Of a stretch of 11,147 nucleotides of DNA, positions 1 through 10,159 are shown in pieces (position 1 is the first letter of the stretch; every line of letters starts with the position of its first letter). Source of the DNA: Terana coerulea. Lineage: Eukaryota; Basidiomycota; Agaricomycetes; Polyporales; Phanerochaetaceae. The stretch is taken from assembly GCA_024811115.1 (NCBI GenBank), contig JAKOGH010000529.1, forward strand, positions 1-11,147, read 5' to 3'. Position numbers and translations under genes: made by a program. Below the pieces are notes generated by a model. That model was not told where the DNA came from and made no database searches. It saw only the letters and a program-made list of their open reading frames with translations.

Positions 1-285
1 AGAAATAAATGTTGGTCTAAAGTCGGTCTGCACTGGAACCTTGTACGAAAGTGACGTATCGTCTAAGAGGACCTTCGATAGCAAAATGAGAAGCTGAGTT
101 ATTACATGAGTACATTATGCATTGATACGGGCCCGGCAGTATAAGGTACATTGCAAGTAGTGTCCGGGATTGAAGCAGATATTAGTACGCAATACCGAAG
201 CACAGCCGACACACGATCAGCTTGTCTCCAGCTGTGACTCCGCACAAGGTTTGAACTAGACGTCGCTCGTCAGGTCGAGCACGCC
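1..285. other. Region downstream of the protease gene; no gene recognised
   Basis: This stretch lies beyond the stop codon of the minus-strand protease gene and probably holds its 3' untranslated region and terminator. I see no open frame with protein-like composition, no RNA gene signature and no repeat here. Confidence 0.5.
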
Positions 286-3200
286 CTAGCGATTGTTGGC
301 CGTAAAGGGCGAGGTAGGCGTATGCGGCCGCCGTTCCTTATCCTTGCGCCCGAAGCCCAGCATGGGCGCCGTGAAGCTCAGCTTCCGCGTCGCCTTCTTC
401 GTCTTCGTCGCCCCTGCCGACGACGCCGTGCTGGTGCTCTCACCGGCGGTGGTGCTGATCGTGCTACTCGTTGCGTTCGACGCCGAGTATCCAAGCGTGG
501 AAGGGTAGCACCTGCGTGGGATGTATGTGGACGATTATACGGGTGGTGTATATGATTTAAATGGCCGTTGGGTATCGGACTAGAAATAGAAGTGATTGGC
601 GCAGGCGGTAGTGATGGCGGCGACGATAGGGGAGGCAGCCCGGGCGCAATGGACGACCTTGACCGCTCGATGGACGCCCCAGCTGTTGCAGGACGTCGAG
701 ATGAGCGCTTCTCTGACTTGTCCATACTTGCGGTAGTCGGGAGGTCAGGGGAAGACTTTTTATGTTCGGGAACTGGCCGTAGCATGGGTGACATCGTCTG
801 CGCATGAGAGAGTGTGGAGGTTGTCGGAACGGATGTGGACAGCGGTGTCGAAGGTGAATGCGCATGGGAGAGACCAACCTCCGAGGCCCGTCTGCTAACG
901 CGAGACGGTTTGTACCACGGCGTCTGCCCGTCGTCCAGAGAGCCACTACCCAACGACGTCGATCGCTCGGCGAACAGGCTCGCGTTGCTGACTGGCGGCT
1001 TGTCGGCGCGGAAACTCTTCCTCTTGCCCCACCAACCACCAGAGCTCTTCTCCTTCTTCCTTCTCCTTCTCTTTCTCCTTTCCGTTACTAGGACCTGGAC
1101 TCATCGGCGAAGGGAGGGGCCCGACTACAGGCATTGGCGAATTTGAGGCCGACTGCGACTCTGATGCGACAGGGAGTGGTGGAACAGGGGAGCCTCCACA
1201 ATGCTATGCCGGTTGTTAGAGTCGTTAGAGTTGGACCCACTTAATCGTAGTGACCGTTTGTGCCGTATTGAGCCTATTGAACTCCCAAGTTTAAAGAAGC
1301 CTCGACTACTTGACGCCCCCGGGGTAGAAGCACCGCCTGGCGAAGATGTCGATGGTTCAACATTGGTCTGCACCACCGGGATATCAATGGACAACGACGG
1401 CTGCGGCTGCAATGGGGCCTGAGGTGTGGACCCATTTCCGTTGAAAGGCGCGGTGAAGGCTGGTGGTGAAGGTGACCGACGAGCTGACGGTATTTGCAGG
1501 TCCTCAGTAGACTCGGGAGCGAGACCAGGGGGGAAGAGCAGGCGAAGGTTCAACGGGTTCATTACCCTCGTACGTTGTTGCCAGAGTTGTTGTTTGACTC
1601 GCTGAAGAATCTGCGACAAGTACTTGCGAGTTTGCAGAGGATTCGGATACCTGCAATCCGAGTGCAGCGACATCAAGATCGACTGCCTGGTAGTAGAGCA
1701 CGTAAGCAGATCCAGAATTCGAGTCGCCGAAGTACTTCGCTATGTCCGACTCCTTGATAGCTTCGACGGAGTCGTCATCGAACAAGTACCAGATCCCGCG
1801 TGCCTTGACTAAGCTGACATAATGGCCATGATGAGGACCGCTGAAAATGTCGTGGATATTTATCAGCTATGTGTCAGCGAGAGCACACGAATGGGTACGC
1901 ACTTCCCGATATGCACAACAATCGCGAACAGCTCGTACAAGCGGTCCGGATTTTGGGCATCGTCCACGGTATTGAACAACCGCAGCTCAAAGGGGAAAGC
2001 AACACGATAAGCCAGCTTGATGTACTTGCCGACGTCCTCCTGGTACTTGAAGCGTTTGAGGTGCAGCGCGAGAACGTTGGGGAGCTTCTTGATCTTCATT
2101 CTGCACAAATGAGTTAATAGCATATCATGGAATCAGAGGATGAATATACCTTTTTCTGCCTCTTGCAAATCACAGCATGAATCACAGAAGAATTTGTTGC
2201 GTTGACACAGCATTTCGCTCGCGCTGAACTGGCGCAAGCACGCGGTTACGCTGGAGTTCTGCTCAATGTCGATCGACAAGTCGAGGAATGACTCATCACG
2301 GGATGAGACAGTCTCGCAGGTGAGACACCTCGTTTCGCTTGTAAGCACACCCTCGAATAGCCGGTGTACAAGAGTGTTCTGGATAAAATTGGGCAGGACA
2401 GACTGTGCCATCGTCGAGGGCAGAGTACCTATCGAGGCTGAGACTATACAGAAGGAGGAGTAAGACTGAAGCAGTGCGGGAGGCGGCATAGATGACACGT
2501 ACGGTCTTCTCCTGGACTATCGCCAGATGATGCATGCCCGTTCACAAGCTTCTTCTTGTCCTCATCCATCTCCTCCACGATCTGATTGAGCAGGAAGTTC
2601 AGAAACTCGTGCGCGTCTTGGTGCATGGTACCACGAAACAGCTCGTTCAACTCCTTCAACTTGTCGATGAAGGCCCGTGGTGCAACCGTACCCTTGTCCG
2701 CAGGGTTTCGGCTGATGTGGACATACAGTGAACGCAAAGCCGACAAGAGAGTAGGCGGTGTTGTTGGTATAGGAAGGCCGGAAGGCGCGGGTGTGGTAGG
2801 GCTCGAGCATGACTGACTTGCCGCTGGCTGTGATGTGAATCCCAAATTCTCAGATATCGAGCCTTTGCGGCTAGACTTTGGACGGGGATGGACCTGAGGT
2901 GGCGACGAGGGCGGTGGCAACGGTATAGAGGGCGGCGGTAAAGTGATGTCGGGAAATGAGGGGTCTGGGTATTGGACTACCAGATCTCTGAATGGGGCGC
3001 AGAAGTACAGCGCTTGGAGGACGGAGTTGGCATAACTGTAAACGACGAAGACAATATTAGCTCAAGCGAAACAAAATCGTGGAGATAAGCGGACAGGAAG
3101 TAATGAAATGGCAGGATAGATGTGACAGGCTGGCTATATGCTTCTCGTATGAGAGTGATGTCCCATGTGGTAGCTCCCGGGCTATCGCGAGACACCCAGC

Positions 3201-3550
3201 GTACGTGTGAATCGTTCGAGTGAGGTTGTGGATGCGAGGAACGTGAAGACGTTGGATGCACTGCAGTGCATAGTGAAAGTTACAATTGCTAGCGCAAGCG
3301 AGGTAGGTGGAGAGACGACGAGTCGTGGAAGACGGCATAAATTGGAATACGTGCATACCAGGTGTTACCGAACTGCCGATATAATGAGTAACAACGCTTG
3401 AAGCAGAAGGGTAGCACGCACATTCTCCAGTCCAAACTGCTTCGCATCTGCTGTTGTCACTACGGGAAGGGTCTCTTTTGGCTGTGGTACGGCGGGACTG
3501 GCCGTACTCTGGGCTGCGCCGAAGGCTGGTATCCATTTGGTAATTGCCAT
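286..3550 (-). CDS. USP12/USP46-type ubiquitin-specific protease (CreB/Ubp9 class), frame broken as given
   Basis: Cysteine deubiquitinase of the USP (peptidase C19) family. Exons on the minus strand: 3550-3422, 3372-3359, 3035-2503, 2443-2150, 2100-1903, 1840-1651, 1601-1241 (or from 1610), then 1193 to about 286. Visible family signatures in order: Cys box [17 protein letters not shown] (the Cys codon is split by an intron); [17 protein letters not shown]; a four-Cys zinc-finger pattern (TRCLTCE, FFCDSCC); [16 protein letters not shown]; His box [12 protein letters not shown]; and WYLFDDDSV followed by [12 protein letters not shown]. The spacing matches USP12/46, and a Pro/Ser-rich insert lies between the Cys and QD boxes. 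After the catalytic core come several hundred residues of Ser/Pro-rich tail, as in Aspergillus CreB, ending in a basic segment [11 protein letters not shown] before TAG at 286-288. The ATG at 3548-3550 is chosen because a stop lies 17 codons upstream in frame. The frame breaks by one base at 2150/2100, and less certainly near 1044-1110 and 494-510. Likely partner: the divergent WDR48 gene. Confidence 0.88.
3036..3358 (-). other. 323-nt intron splitting the catalytic Cys codon of the protease
   Basis: The donor is GTATGC at 3358 and the acceptor TTTACAG ends at 3036, with a CTAAT branch-like site shortly upstream. Joining TG (3360-3359) to T (3035) restores the invariant Cys of the USP Cys box. 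It is far longer than the 40-69 nt introns elsewhere in the window. I found no exon and no recognisable RNA gene inside it. Confidence 0.8.
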
Positions 3551-5228
3551 CGGTCGGGGCGGCGTGGACGTCGGGAGAGAGGCTTGAGCACTGCTCTTGC
3601 CTCAATGTAGCCCCTGTCGATAGCAGCGGGCTGGATGACGAGGTGGAGGTGGTGGCCGTTGAGTTCGGAGGACTCAAGGACGCTCGAGCACGGGAGACGC
3701 AGAGCAGAGTGAGCACCCGGTACTTGACGCCCGAGAACCCGCGCCGCTTTGGCCGCCAAGGCACAGGTCCGCTCAAATGGGAAATGCCATCAAAACACAT
3801 TCATTTCATCCTTGAAGCTTGAGTACTAGTACTGAGTAGTGCGTTGCTTCTCCATCCGCACTTGCTTCTGGCCTGTCTCGCTGCTTTCAACCTCGACCCC
3901 TGTCGACTCGCTGTGTGCTGTGTCGAGAAGGGCTACGTGTTCGCTGCTCGCCACACCCACGGTGAAACGCCGGGATCTTCCTGAGAACGGGATCACGATT
4001 CTGTGCCTTGTTGACCGTGCTCGCGGTTCCGCAAAGCGCCAGGTCTCAATTCACTCCGCCGAGGTTCTTGGAACATACAGAATCGTCAACGAGCCTTGGG
4101 ATGCTGCACACGCTCCAGAGGTCTTCATTCATACTACCTCTACCACCCTATCAAGGCCCGAGATCCAAGTCAGATAGTGCTCTCCGTGGGTGAAGTCGTT
4201 GCGCAAGGTTACTCACGGTAAGTAAACCTTCGTCCTCCTGACTATGGGATGGCGCGATATGGACCTCATGTTTCAAAGATATCTAGTCATGCTACTTCAA
4301 AGGTGGCAGCGTATGCAGCAGCTGATCTCCCCCCGCCGAGGTTGGCTTTGCAGTCGATGGCGGCGGTCCGGGTGCTGCTGCGCTGCAAGGCCCGCTCGGT
4401 GCCACGAAGAGTTTGCCTTGGCGTTCGCAAGTGTCTCTGACCATGAGGACTTGAGGAACTAATCATGTGGCGTTGGGGAATGTTGCGTACCGTAAGTGAT
4501 ATGCAGATCATCCTTTTCGTCGTAGTCGTGCAGGTAGGTGAAATGCTGCACTGTGTGAGACTGATGCATTGTCAGCGGGTGAATGTCACATCAAATTGTC
4601 AGCGAGGCCACGACTTCATGAACATCTGAGACGAGTTTATACGGCCTGCTGGGTCGTGCTTAATGTGCTGCTTGCGTACTCAGATGGCATGGTCACAGAG
4701 CTTACTGGACAACTGCCTGTCCAAGGGGTAACGTCACCGGATGTCACACAAGCTACTCGATCTCATTTGGTTGGACTTACGATGAGGGAATGAGCGGGTA
4801 ATATACTGCTACTTTGCCTGAGGTAACAACTATCTTCATTTTTTGATCTAATGTTCCAACCAAAAGTACTGTCAAGCACACTATTGCCTGTTCTGGACCA
4901 GAAAGCGCAAGATATTCTCGATTTCCAGCACAATATGCAGCGTGTTGGTTTATATCACCCATCATCTGTCTCTTACTGTAAGGCTCACCACGCGTGAAAA
5001 TGGTTCAAATTCATGGCCGATGTCCGACACTGTAAGTACCCCTGCACGAGTGACGTCTTCAGTAAGTAATTGACGAAAAGGCGCCAATCTTATCTGCAGG
5101 CGATTAGATGAGAAGACAGAGGCCCGCGTGCCTGCCTGCACCCGCGTCCCGCTGCACTTACCCACCGTCCATCACACCCCGCACTCCAGGTCAACGTCTG
5201 GGACTTCCATGCAGACCGGCTAGTCGAC
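3551..5228. promoter_or_regulatory. Shared divergent upstream region of the protease and WDR48 genes
   Basis: These 1678 bases lie between two divergent start codons, so they should carry both promoters and 5' untranslated regions. Several open stretches exist on both strands (for example a GTG-started plus-strand frame at 3839-4177 and a minus-strand frame at 4777-4965), but none is recognisable or keeps a frame through its splice-like sites, so I call no gene. Splice-like motifs at 5032-5161 may mark an intron in the WDR48 leader. A decayed gene or a noncoding transcript remains possible. Confidence 0.45.
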
Positions 5229-8200
5229 ATGGCGCCCGCCCGACGCAGAGTCAGCTACATCATCCCGCCACCCGCAGAGCCCGTCCCACGCCTGCAGTTC
5301 CCGCCACACGGGGCGTCGAGGAACGGTTCCGCAGGACCGCTGCTCATCCCCTCCCGCAACCATCATGAGCCTACCACGGAGACCTGGCCGAAATGGGCCC
5401 AGCACCCGCGGCACAGACTAGGTGTCGCATGCCTTGCACTGGACACCTCGACCCAGCTCGTCGGCCGCAGCACGCCCGAGGGCATTCTGTACAGCGGAGG
5501 GCGAGACGGTCTGGTCCTGTCGTGGGACTTGGGTATGCCCATGAAGAAACGCTCGCAGAGATACGGAGTGGGGGATGATGGAATGAGGAGGTCAACAGGA
5601 CATTGGGAGATAATGACTGGATGGGCGGATGAGGTCGCAGAGGATGATGTTGAGGACGCGGACGAAGGGAGAAGCGACGGGGATGTTTTGGGAGATGTCG
5701 ATAATAGCTCAAGAAAGAAGCGACGGAGACCAAGGCCCGAGGACGGTATTCCCTACGAACAACAGTGGGAGACAGACCTTGACGCCGTCCAGCCTGGTCA
5801 GGTAAGTTCGCGTATCAGATAATATTGCTTGTAACTGACCCCTTTAGCCATCTCACTTCCGTCAATCTGTACAAGCACACACCGACTGGGTGAACGACAT
5901 TATCCTTTGCAACTACAATCAAACTCGTGTGTAGATGTTTGTCTGCACTTACACTGATACTAACGGTACCGTAGTCGCCTCTGGGTCATCGGACGGCACA
6001 GTAAAGGTTTGGTCGCCACATTCCGCCCATGCCGCAGAGCCAGCAACCATCGGCACCCATGCGGACTACGTTCGCTCGCTAACCTACTGGTATGTTCGCT
6101 CACCGAGTCAAGTGTCATGCAGTACTGACTGTCCCTCGTAGTCGCGATCGGCAGTGGTTAGCCTCCGGCTCCTTCGACCGCACCATAAAGATATGGGATC
6201 CAAGTCGAACCAATCAAGAGGCCCTAACGACGCTTCACCCTCCGGAGTCCGCTGGACCAAAAGCATCAGTGTACGCGTTAACAACAGACGTATATGGCTC
6301 GCTGGTGGCATCCGGGTCACCAGAGCGCGTAGTTCGAATGTGGGATCCGAGGTCTGGTAAACGGGTCGGAAAGCTCGTTGGACATACCGACAACATTCGA
6401 GCGATTTTAATTTCGGAGGATGCGAGATACGTGAGTGCGCGCAGTCAGTTTCAAAGCATGATAGGCTGGAATCTGTACTGATATTCGTGGTCTGTACAGC
6501 TGTTGACTGGATCCGCAGATGGTACGCAATGTCTGCTATAGATGCTTAAAACAGTTGTTAATGGGTCTCATAACAGCGTCAGTAAAACTCTGGTCATTGG
6601 CAACGCAGAAATGTCTCCATACGTTTACACATCACACCGATTCCGTCTGGTCGCTGTTCTCCGATCACCCGTCGCTTGAGATCTTCTACTCTGGAGACCG
6701 TACTGGACTCGTTTGTAAGGTCGACGTGGAAGGTTGCACCGACATCTCCGACGGTGAATGCGTCCTGATTGCGCAGGAGTCTGACCGGTCATCTTCCAAA
6801 GCAATGGACGGAATCAACAAGATCGTCACCATGGACGACAATGTGCTTTGGACCGCATCCGGGAATTCAAGCATTAGACGATGGCGCGTGCCTCAGAGAC
6901 GAGCGGTTCGGGCTACATTGCTCAGTACCGGTTCGGATGAAAATCTAGCGCTGCCGTCGCCTACTGATTCACCCCGTGAGACCTCAAGGCACCCAACGAA
7001 TTCCTCGGTACTACAATCAGCGCGCTTTGCAGAAGTCCATTCACATTCACACTCTCCGAGCCCTACTCCACGAGGCAAGAGCCATAGAACATCGACTTCG
7101 CTATCCACATCAGGACATGACACTTCGGTTAGCTCAATTACTGCTCAAGATGTCGAGCGCGAAGGAGACGAAACCTGGTATGGGCTTCCATTCGACAGCC
7201 TCATCAAGCTTACATCGCCCAACGACTCGGCCTTCTCAAGATTGGGTACCATGTCGCGAGGCCGAGACCCCGAGGTGGCCACCTTGTACTCTGCAGCATC
7301 CGTCATGTCAGTCCCTCGACTCGCACGGTCGCCCCTCCAAGGCGTCTTTGCCAACACCGGTGTACCACCCCGAAGCACAAGTCCTGGCCAAGCCGAATCC
7401 ATCACTATGCACTCTCGCGCTGCTGAAGAGACGTTACACCCGCGACGAACGGCCCGCATCGACTTTGAGGAGCGTGAGATTGCGTCAGACGCCGTCCCAC
7501 TGTACACAGTTCCGGACGAAGTCATCCATGGCGAATATGGGCTGGTGCGTTGTGCACTGCTCAACGATCGCATTCACGCGTTAACCGTGGATACGACCGG
7601 TGGCGTCTCGGTATGGGATATTGTGCGCGGGCACTGCATTGGGCGTTTCACGTCTGAGGATGTCGCGGAGGCTAGTTTTTGCGGGAGCTCATCGAGTGGG
7701 AGCACGGAAGGCCAGGAGTTCGCGGAGCGTAGTCCGAGGGAAGCGCTCGAGACTGTGAAAGAACGCATCGAAGGCGAGGCGGTGGTCGCGAGTTGGGCGA
7801 GCGTGGACACAAAGACGGGGCTGCTAAGCGTGCATTTGAACGATCGCTGTTTTGAGGCAGAGATCTATGCGGATGAGGCGGGATTCGCGTTAGACAAGCA
7901 CTTCAATGATGAGCAAAGGAGTGAGTGACATGTATTATGCCTATGGTGTGATGCAGCTAACCATCCTGCTACAGTCAATGTGGGTAAATGGGTACTCCGC
8001 AACCTGTTCATTCATTTTATCCGAGACCAACAACGAGCTGTATCCCGGCGCACTCGTGAGGCTGGTGGCACTGAGGGGCACCGTATGCATCGGACTACCC
8101 CAGGGCACATCGACCTTGCGAACCAACCACCAGGGGTACGCTCGCGCTCATCTTCTGAAGCGTCGCGGAAGTCCCCCGTAATTACGCGCAACACTCTCGT

Positions 8201-9531
8201 GGTCACTTCACCAAACATGCTTCCAGCTCAGTCACCCGGTATTGTGTCGATGCCGCGGCTGTCTCCTCTCATTACTCCCATGATTCCCATCAACACTGCC
8301 TTACGCGACACGACGCTCTCACCCATACCACAATCGCCTTTCAGCAATGACAATACACCTGTACCTCGGCGATCCGCCACAACAGATGGCACATCAGCCG
8401 TCCGTGAGGCTGATTATTTCTCACTACGTTCGCGGAAACCCTCAGTATCGGTTCCACCGCCACTCCCCGTCCCTCCGTCGCCCGACGACTTCGGCAGTTG
8501 GGGCGCGCCGGCCACCAAGCCATACGACCCAAACACGCCGATGCCCAGCACGCCGGGTGGGCTGATGGGCAGGTTGAAGGTATTCGGCAAGACACCGAAG
8601 CGGAGTGCGTCGGAGACGGGACCGGTGACTCCAGGAGGAAGCTCTACGACTGAGGTTACAACACCGGCGGTATGTATTATCCGTGCGCACATATGGCCTG
8701 TTGATGTGCTAACACCCGTACACAGGATATTTTGCAGCATTCGCCACCGAAGACGCCACTGCAGACGTTGTTCGCCGCCCCACTTAACCCGCCGTCGTCC
8801 AACGAAGCCCCGTCCATCTCTATACCCGCAAATACCTCTATTCTGATATCCGAGGAGTGTCCTTCTGGATGGACTACGCTCTACCGAGGACAACTGGCGA
8901 GCACGAGCGCAGATGCGCGGACGCTGGAAGAGATGATGCCCTTCTGGTTGTTGGAGTACCTGTTGGTAAACAAGATACCGCCAATACCCACTGTCAAAGT
9001 CAGCTTTGTGCTGCTCCCGTACCGCAGTAAGGACCCCAATGACGAAATTTTGCCCGAGCTACTGAACACGTGAGTGATGACGCTGTGTATAAACAGTTTT
9101 GATTTTAATGTATGTTCTCCCTGTAGTGCCCAGTCAAAGCTCACTGCAAGCAGATTCTTGCGAGTGAGGAAACTTACACACCACGTATGTCCTTCACTGC
9201 TTGTTTCAATAAATACAACCAACATCTTGTACAGGTGCAAGACAAGTTGGATAAGATCAACGCGGCGGGCTCACGAACGAGCTCCCCACGCTCTTCCTTG
9301 GACGCGCGGTCCATGCACTCGCTTGGCAAGCTCTCACGCACGGACAGTGACCCGCGGCCGCGCCCCGAGGATCTGTTCGAGATCTTGTGCAACGAGCAGG
9401 TGTTGTCGCTGAACCAGACCCTCGCGTCCGTGCGCCAATTTGTGTGGCGGCAGGCGGGCGAGCTCGTCATGCACTACCGGCGACGGAAGCCTCATCCGCG
9501 ATTGGACTCGATACCCGCGCTGGCACAGTGA
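5229..9531 (+). CDS. WDR48/UAF1-type WD40 protein, activator of USP12/USP46 deubiquitinases (Bun107 class)
   Basis: Ten exons: 5229-5801, 5848-5926, 5975-6089, 6142-6430, 6500-6521, 6577-7920, 7975-8669, 8726-9069, 9127-9184, 9235-9531. They sum to 3816 nt (1271 residues and a stop) with no frame break. An N-terminal beta-propeller spans about residues 60-470: [96 protein letters not shown] and SGNSSIRRW. After a Ser-rich linker comes the WDR48 core [15 protein letters not shown] through [10 protein letters not shown] (about 667-715), then [16 protein letters not shown] and [11 protein letters not shown]. Another disordered linker leads to a C-terminal domain (about 1080-1271) with SFVLLPYRS, a [17 protein letters not shown] segment and a final ELVMHYRRR. 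This is longer than animal WDR48 (about 680 residues) because of the linkers. The start fits because [11 protein letters not shown] aligns with the family N-terminus and a stop lies upstream in frame. Confidence 0.93.
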
Positions 9532-10043
9532 TCGGGTAGGTATTATTGGAATAAGTTATAACTGTTTTTGATTACTGTATTTGTTGTATTGCTTGTAGTT
9601 GATATTATACAGTTGCTTCACTGACTCAATAATGTTGCCCTCCGGCTCAATGTTATGATTTAGCTTGGTGTAACAATTCTGCGTTCTATTCTAGTTGGCC
9701 CAGCGGTGTTGTGGCGGCCGTGCTGAAGTGCACATGTGCAAGATCAACGCTGCCTCCAGGAGTCCGCATGGCTGCACTTGTTAGCTTGTTCTACTTGAAA
9801 CCAATGGCTCAGATTACCTCTTTTTGGTACATGGAGGCATACCATTCTATACAATGGTGGGAAGAAATGGCCTCTAACTACTCATGCCCTAATATTATTA
9901 AAATGGAAATCCAAGGTGGATTCTGTACGCGTACAGCTTATGTAAATGTGTACATGCCTAATTGGGATGTGTATATGTCCAAATTGGGTTATGTACATGT
10001 GTACTGCCTAATATTCTACTATTGGAAACAGCCACCTCTTTCT
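9532..10043. other. AT-rich subtelomeric spacer; no gene recognised
   Basis: The stretch begins with the 3' untranslated region of the WDR48 gene. Base composition becomes visibly more AT-rich just after the stop codon. A plus-strand frame at 9711-10052 is open but its protein is not recognisable and looks like chance. A Thr/Tyr-codon-rich end of that frame overlaps short imperfect repeats at 9947-10016. Confidence 0.5.
9947..10016. repeat. Short imperfect tandem motif (TGTGTAYATG...AATTGGG)
   Basis: A motif of about 20 bases, TGTGTACATGCCTAATTGGG, begins at 9947. It recurs in altered form at 9968 (TGTGTATATGTCC then AAATTGGG) and as a partial copy near 9998 (TGTGTACTGCCTAAT). The copies are degenerate and their function is unknown. 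Confidence 0.4.
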
Positions 10044-10103
10044 GCGTCATGACGCGTCATGTGAATATATATATAATTATATACCATATGACGCATATGA
10101 CGC
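10044..10103. repeat. 60-bp inverted repeat with AT core and a perfect 14-bp palindrome
   Basis: The left arm (10044-10063) starts GCGTCATGACGCGTCATGTG. The right arm (10085-10103, CATATGACGCATATGACGC) is nearly its reverse complement, and the arms flank a core of alternating A and T. Within the left arm CATGACGCGTCATG (10048-10061) is a perfect palindrome. It could fold as a hairpin. It might be the end or remnant of a small mobile element, but I see no clear target-site duplication. Confidence 0.7.
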
Positions 10104-10159
10104 TCAGTAGTAAAGGTTAATATAAGTCGTTTTTACAACAGTCAATTCTTACCTGAACA

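Noticed and set aside
1194..1240. A further frame break in the protease tail between SLRL and [12 protein letters not shown]
   Set aside because: A 47-nt intron with donor GTGGGT at 1240, CTAAC branch sites and an AG ending at 1194 joins the two frames correctly.
3351..3372. Apparent replacement of the catalytic Cys by Trp (FGNTWYA)
   Set aside because: Reading straight through gives TGG, but GTATGC at 3358 is a good donor and the acceptor ending at 3036 restores TGT and continues [12 protein letters not shown], so the Cys is present after splicing.
3057..3800. Long 247-codon minus-strand open frame
   Set aside because: It runs through the upstream region, exon 1 in the wrong frame and the 323-nt intron. 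It has no recognisable domain, while the protease frame explains the same bases.
4250..4568. Possible spliced minus-strand gene (ATG at 4568, donor near 4491, then an open GC-rich stretch)
   Set aside because: The first piece reads like protein, but all three frames of the second piece are open, no product is recognisable and no frame extends convincingly beyond.
5002..5012. tRNA B-box-like GGTTCAAATTC
   Set aside because: The flanking bases form only a weak T-stem and no A box or acceptor stem can be placed at the right distances.
5150..5228. WD-like [14 protein letters not shown] immediately upstream of and in frame with the WDR48 start
   Set aside because: A TGA closes this frame about 40 codons upstream and there is no ATG in it; the family N-terminus fits the ATG at 5229. 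It is probably chance, though a spliced upstream exon is not fully excluded.
9711..10052. 113-codon plus-strand open frame in the subtelomeric spacer
   Set aside because: No recognisable motif, composition like the surrounding AT-rich DNA, and it overlaps short repeats and the hairpin arm.
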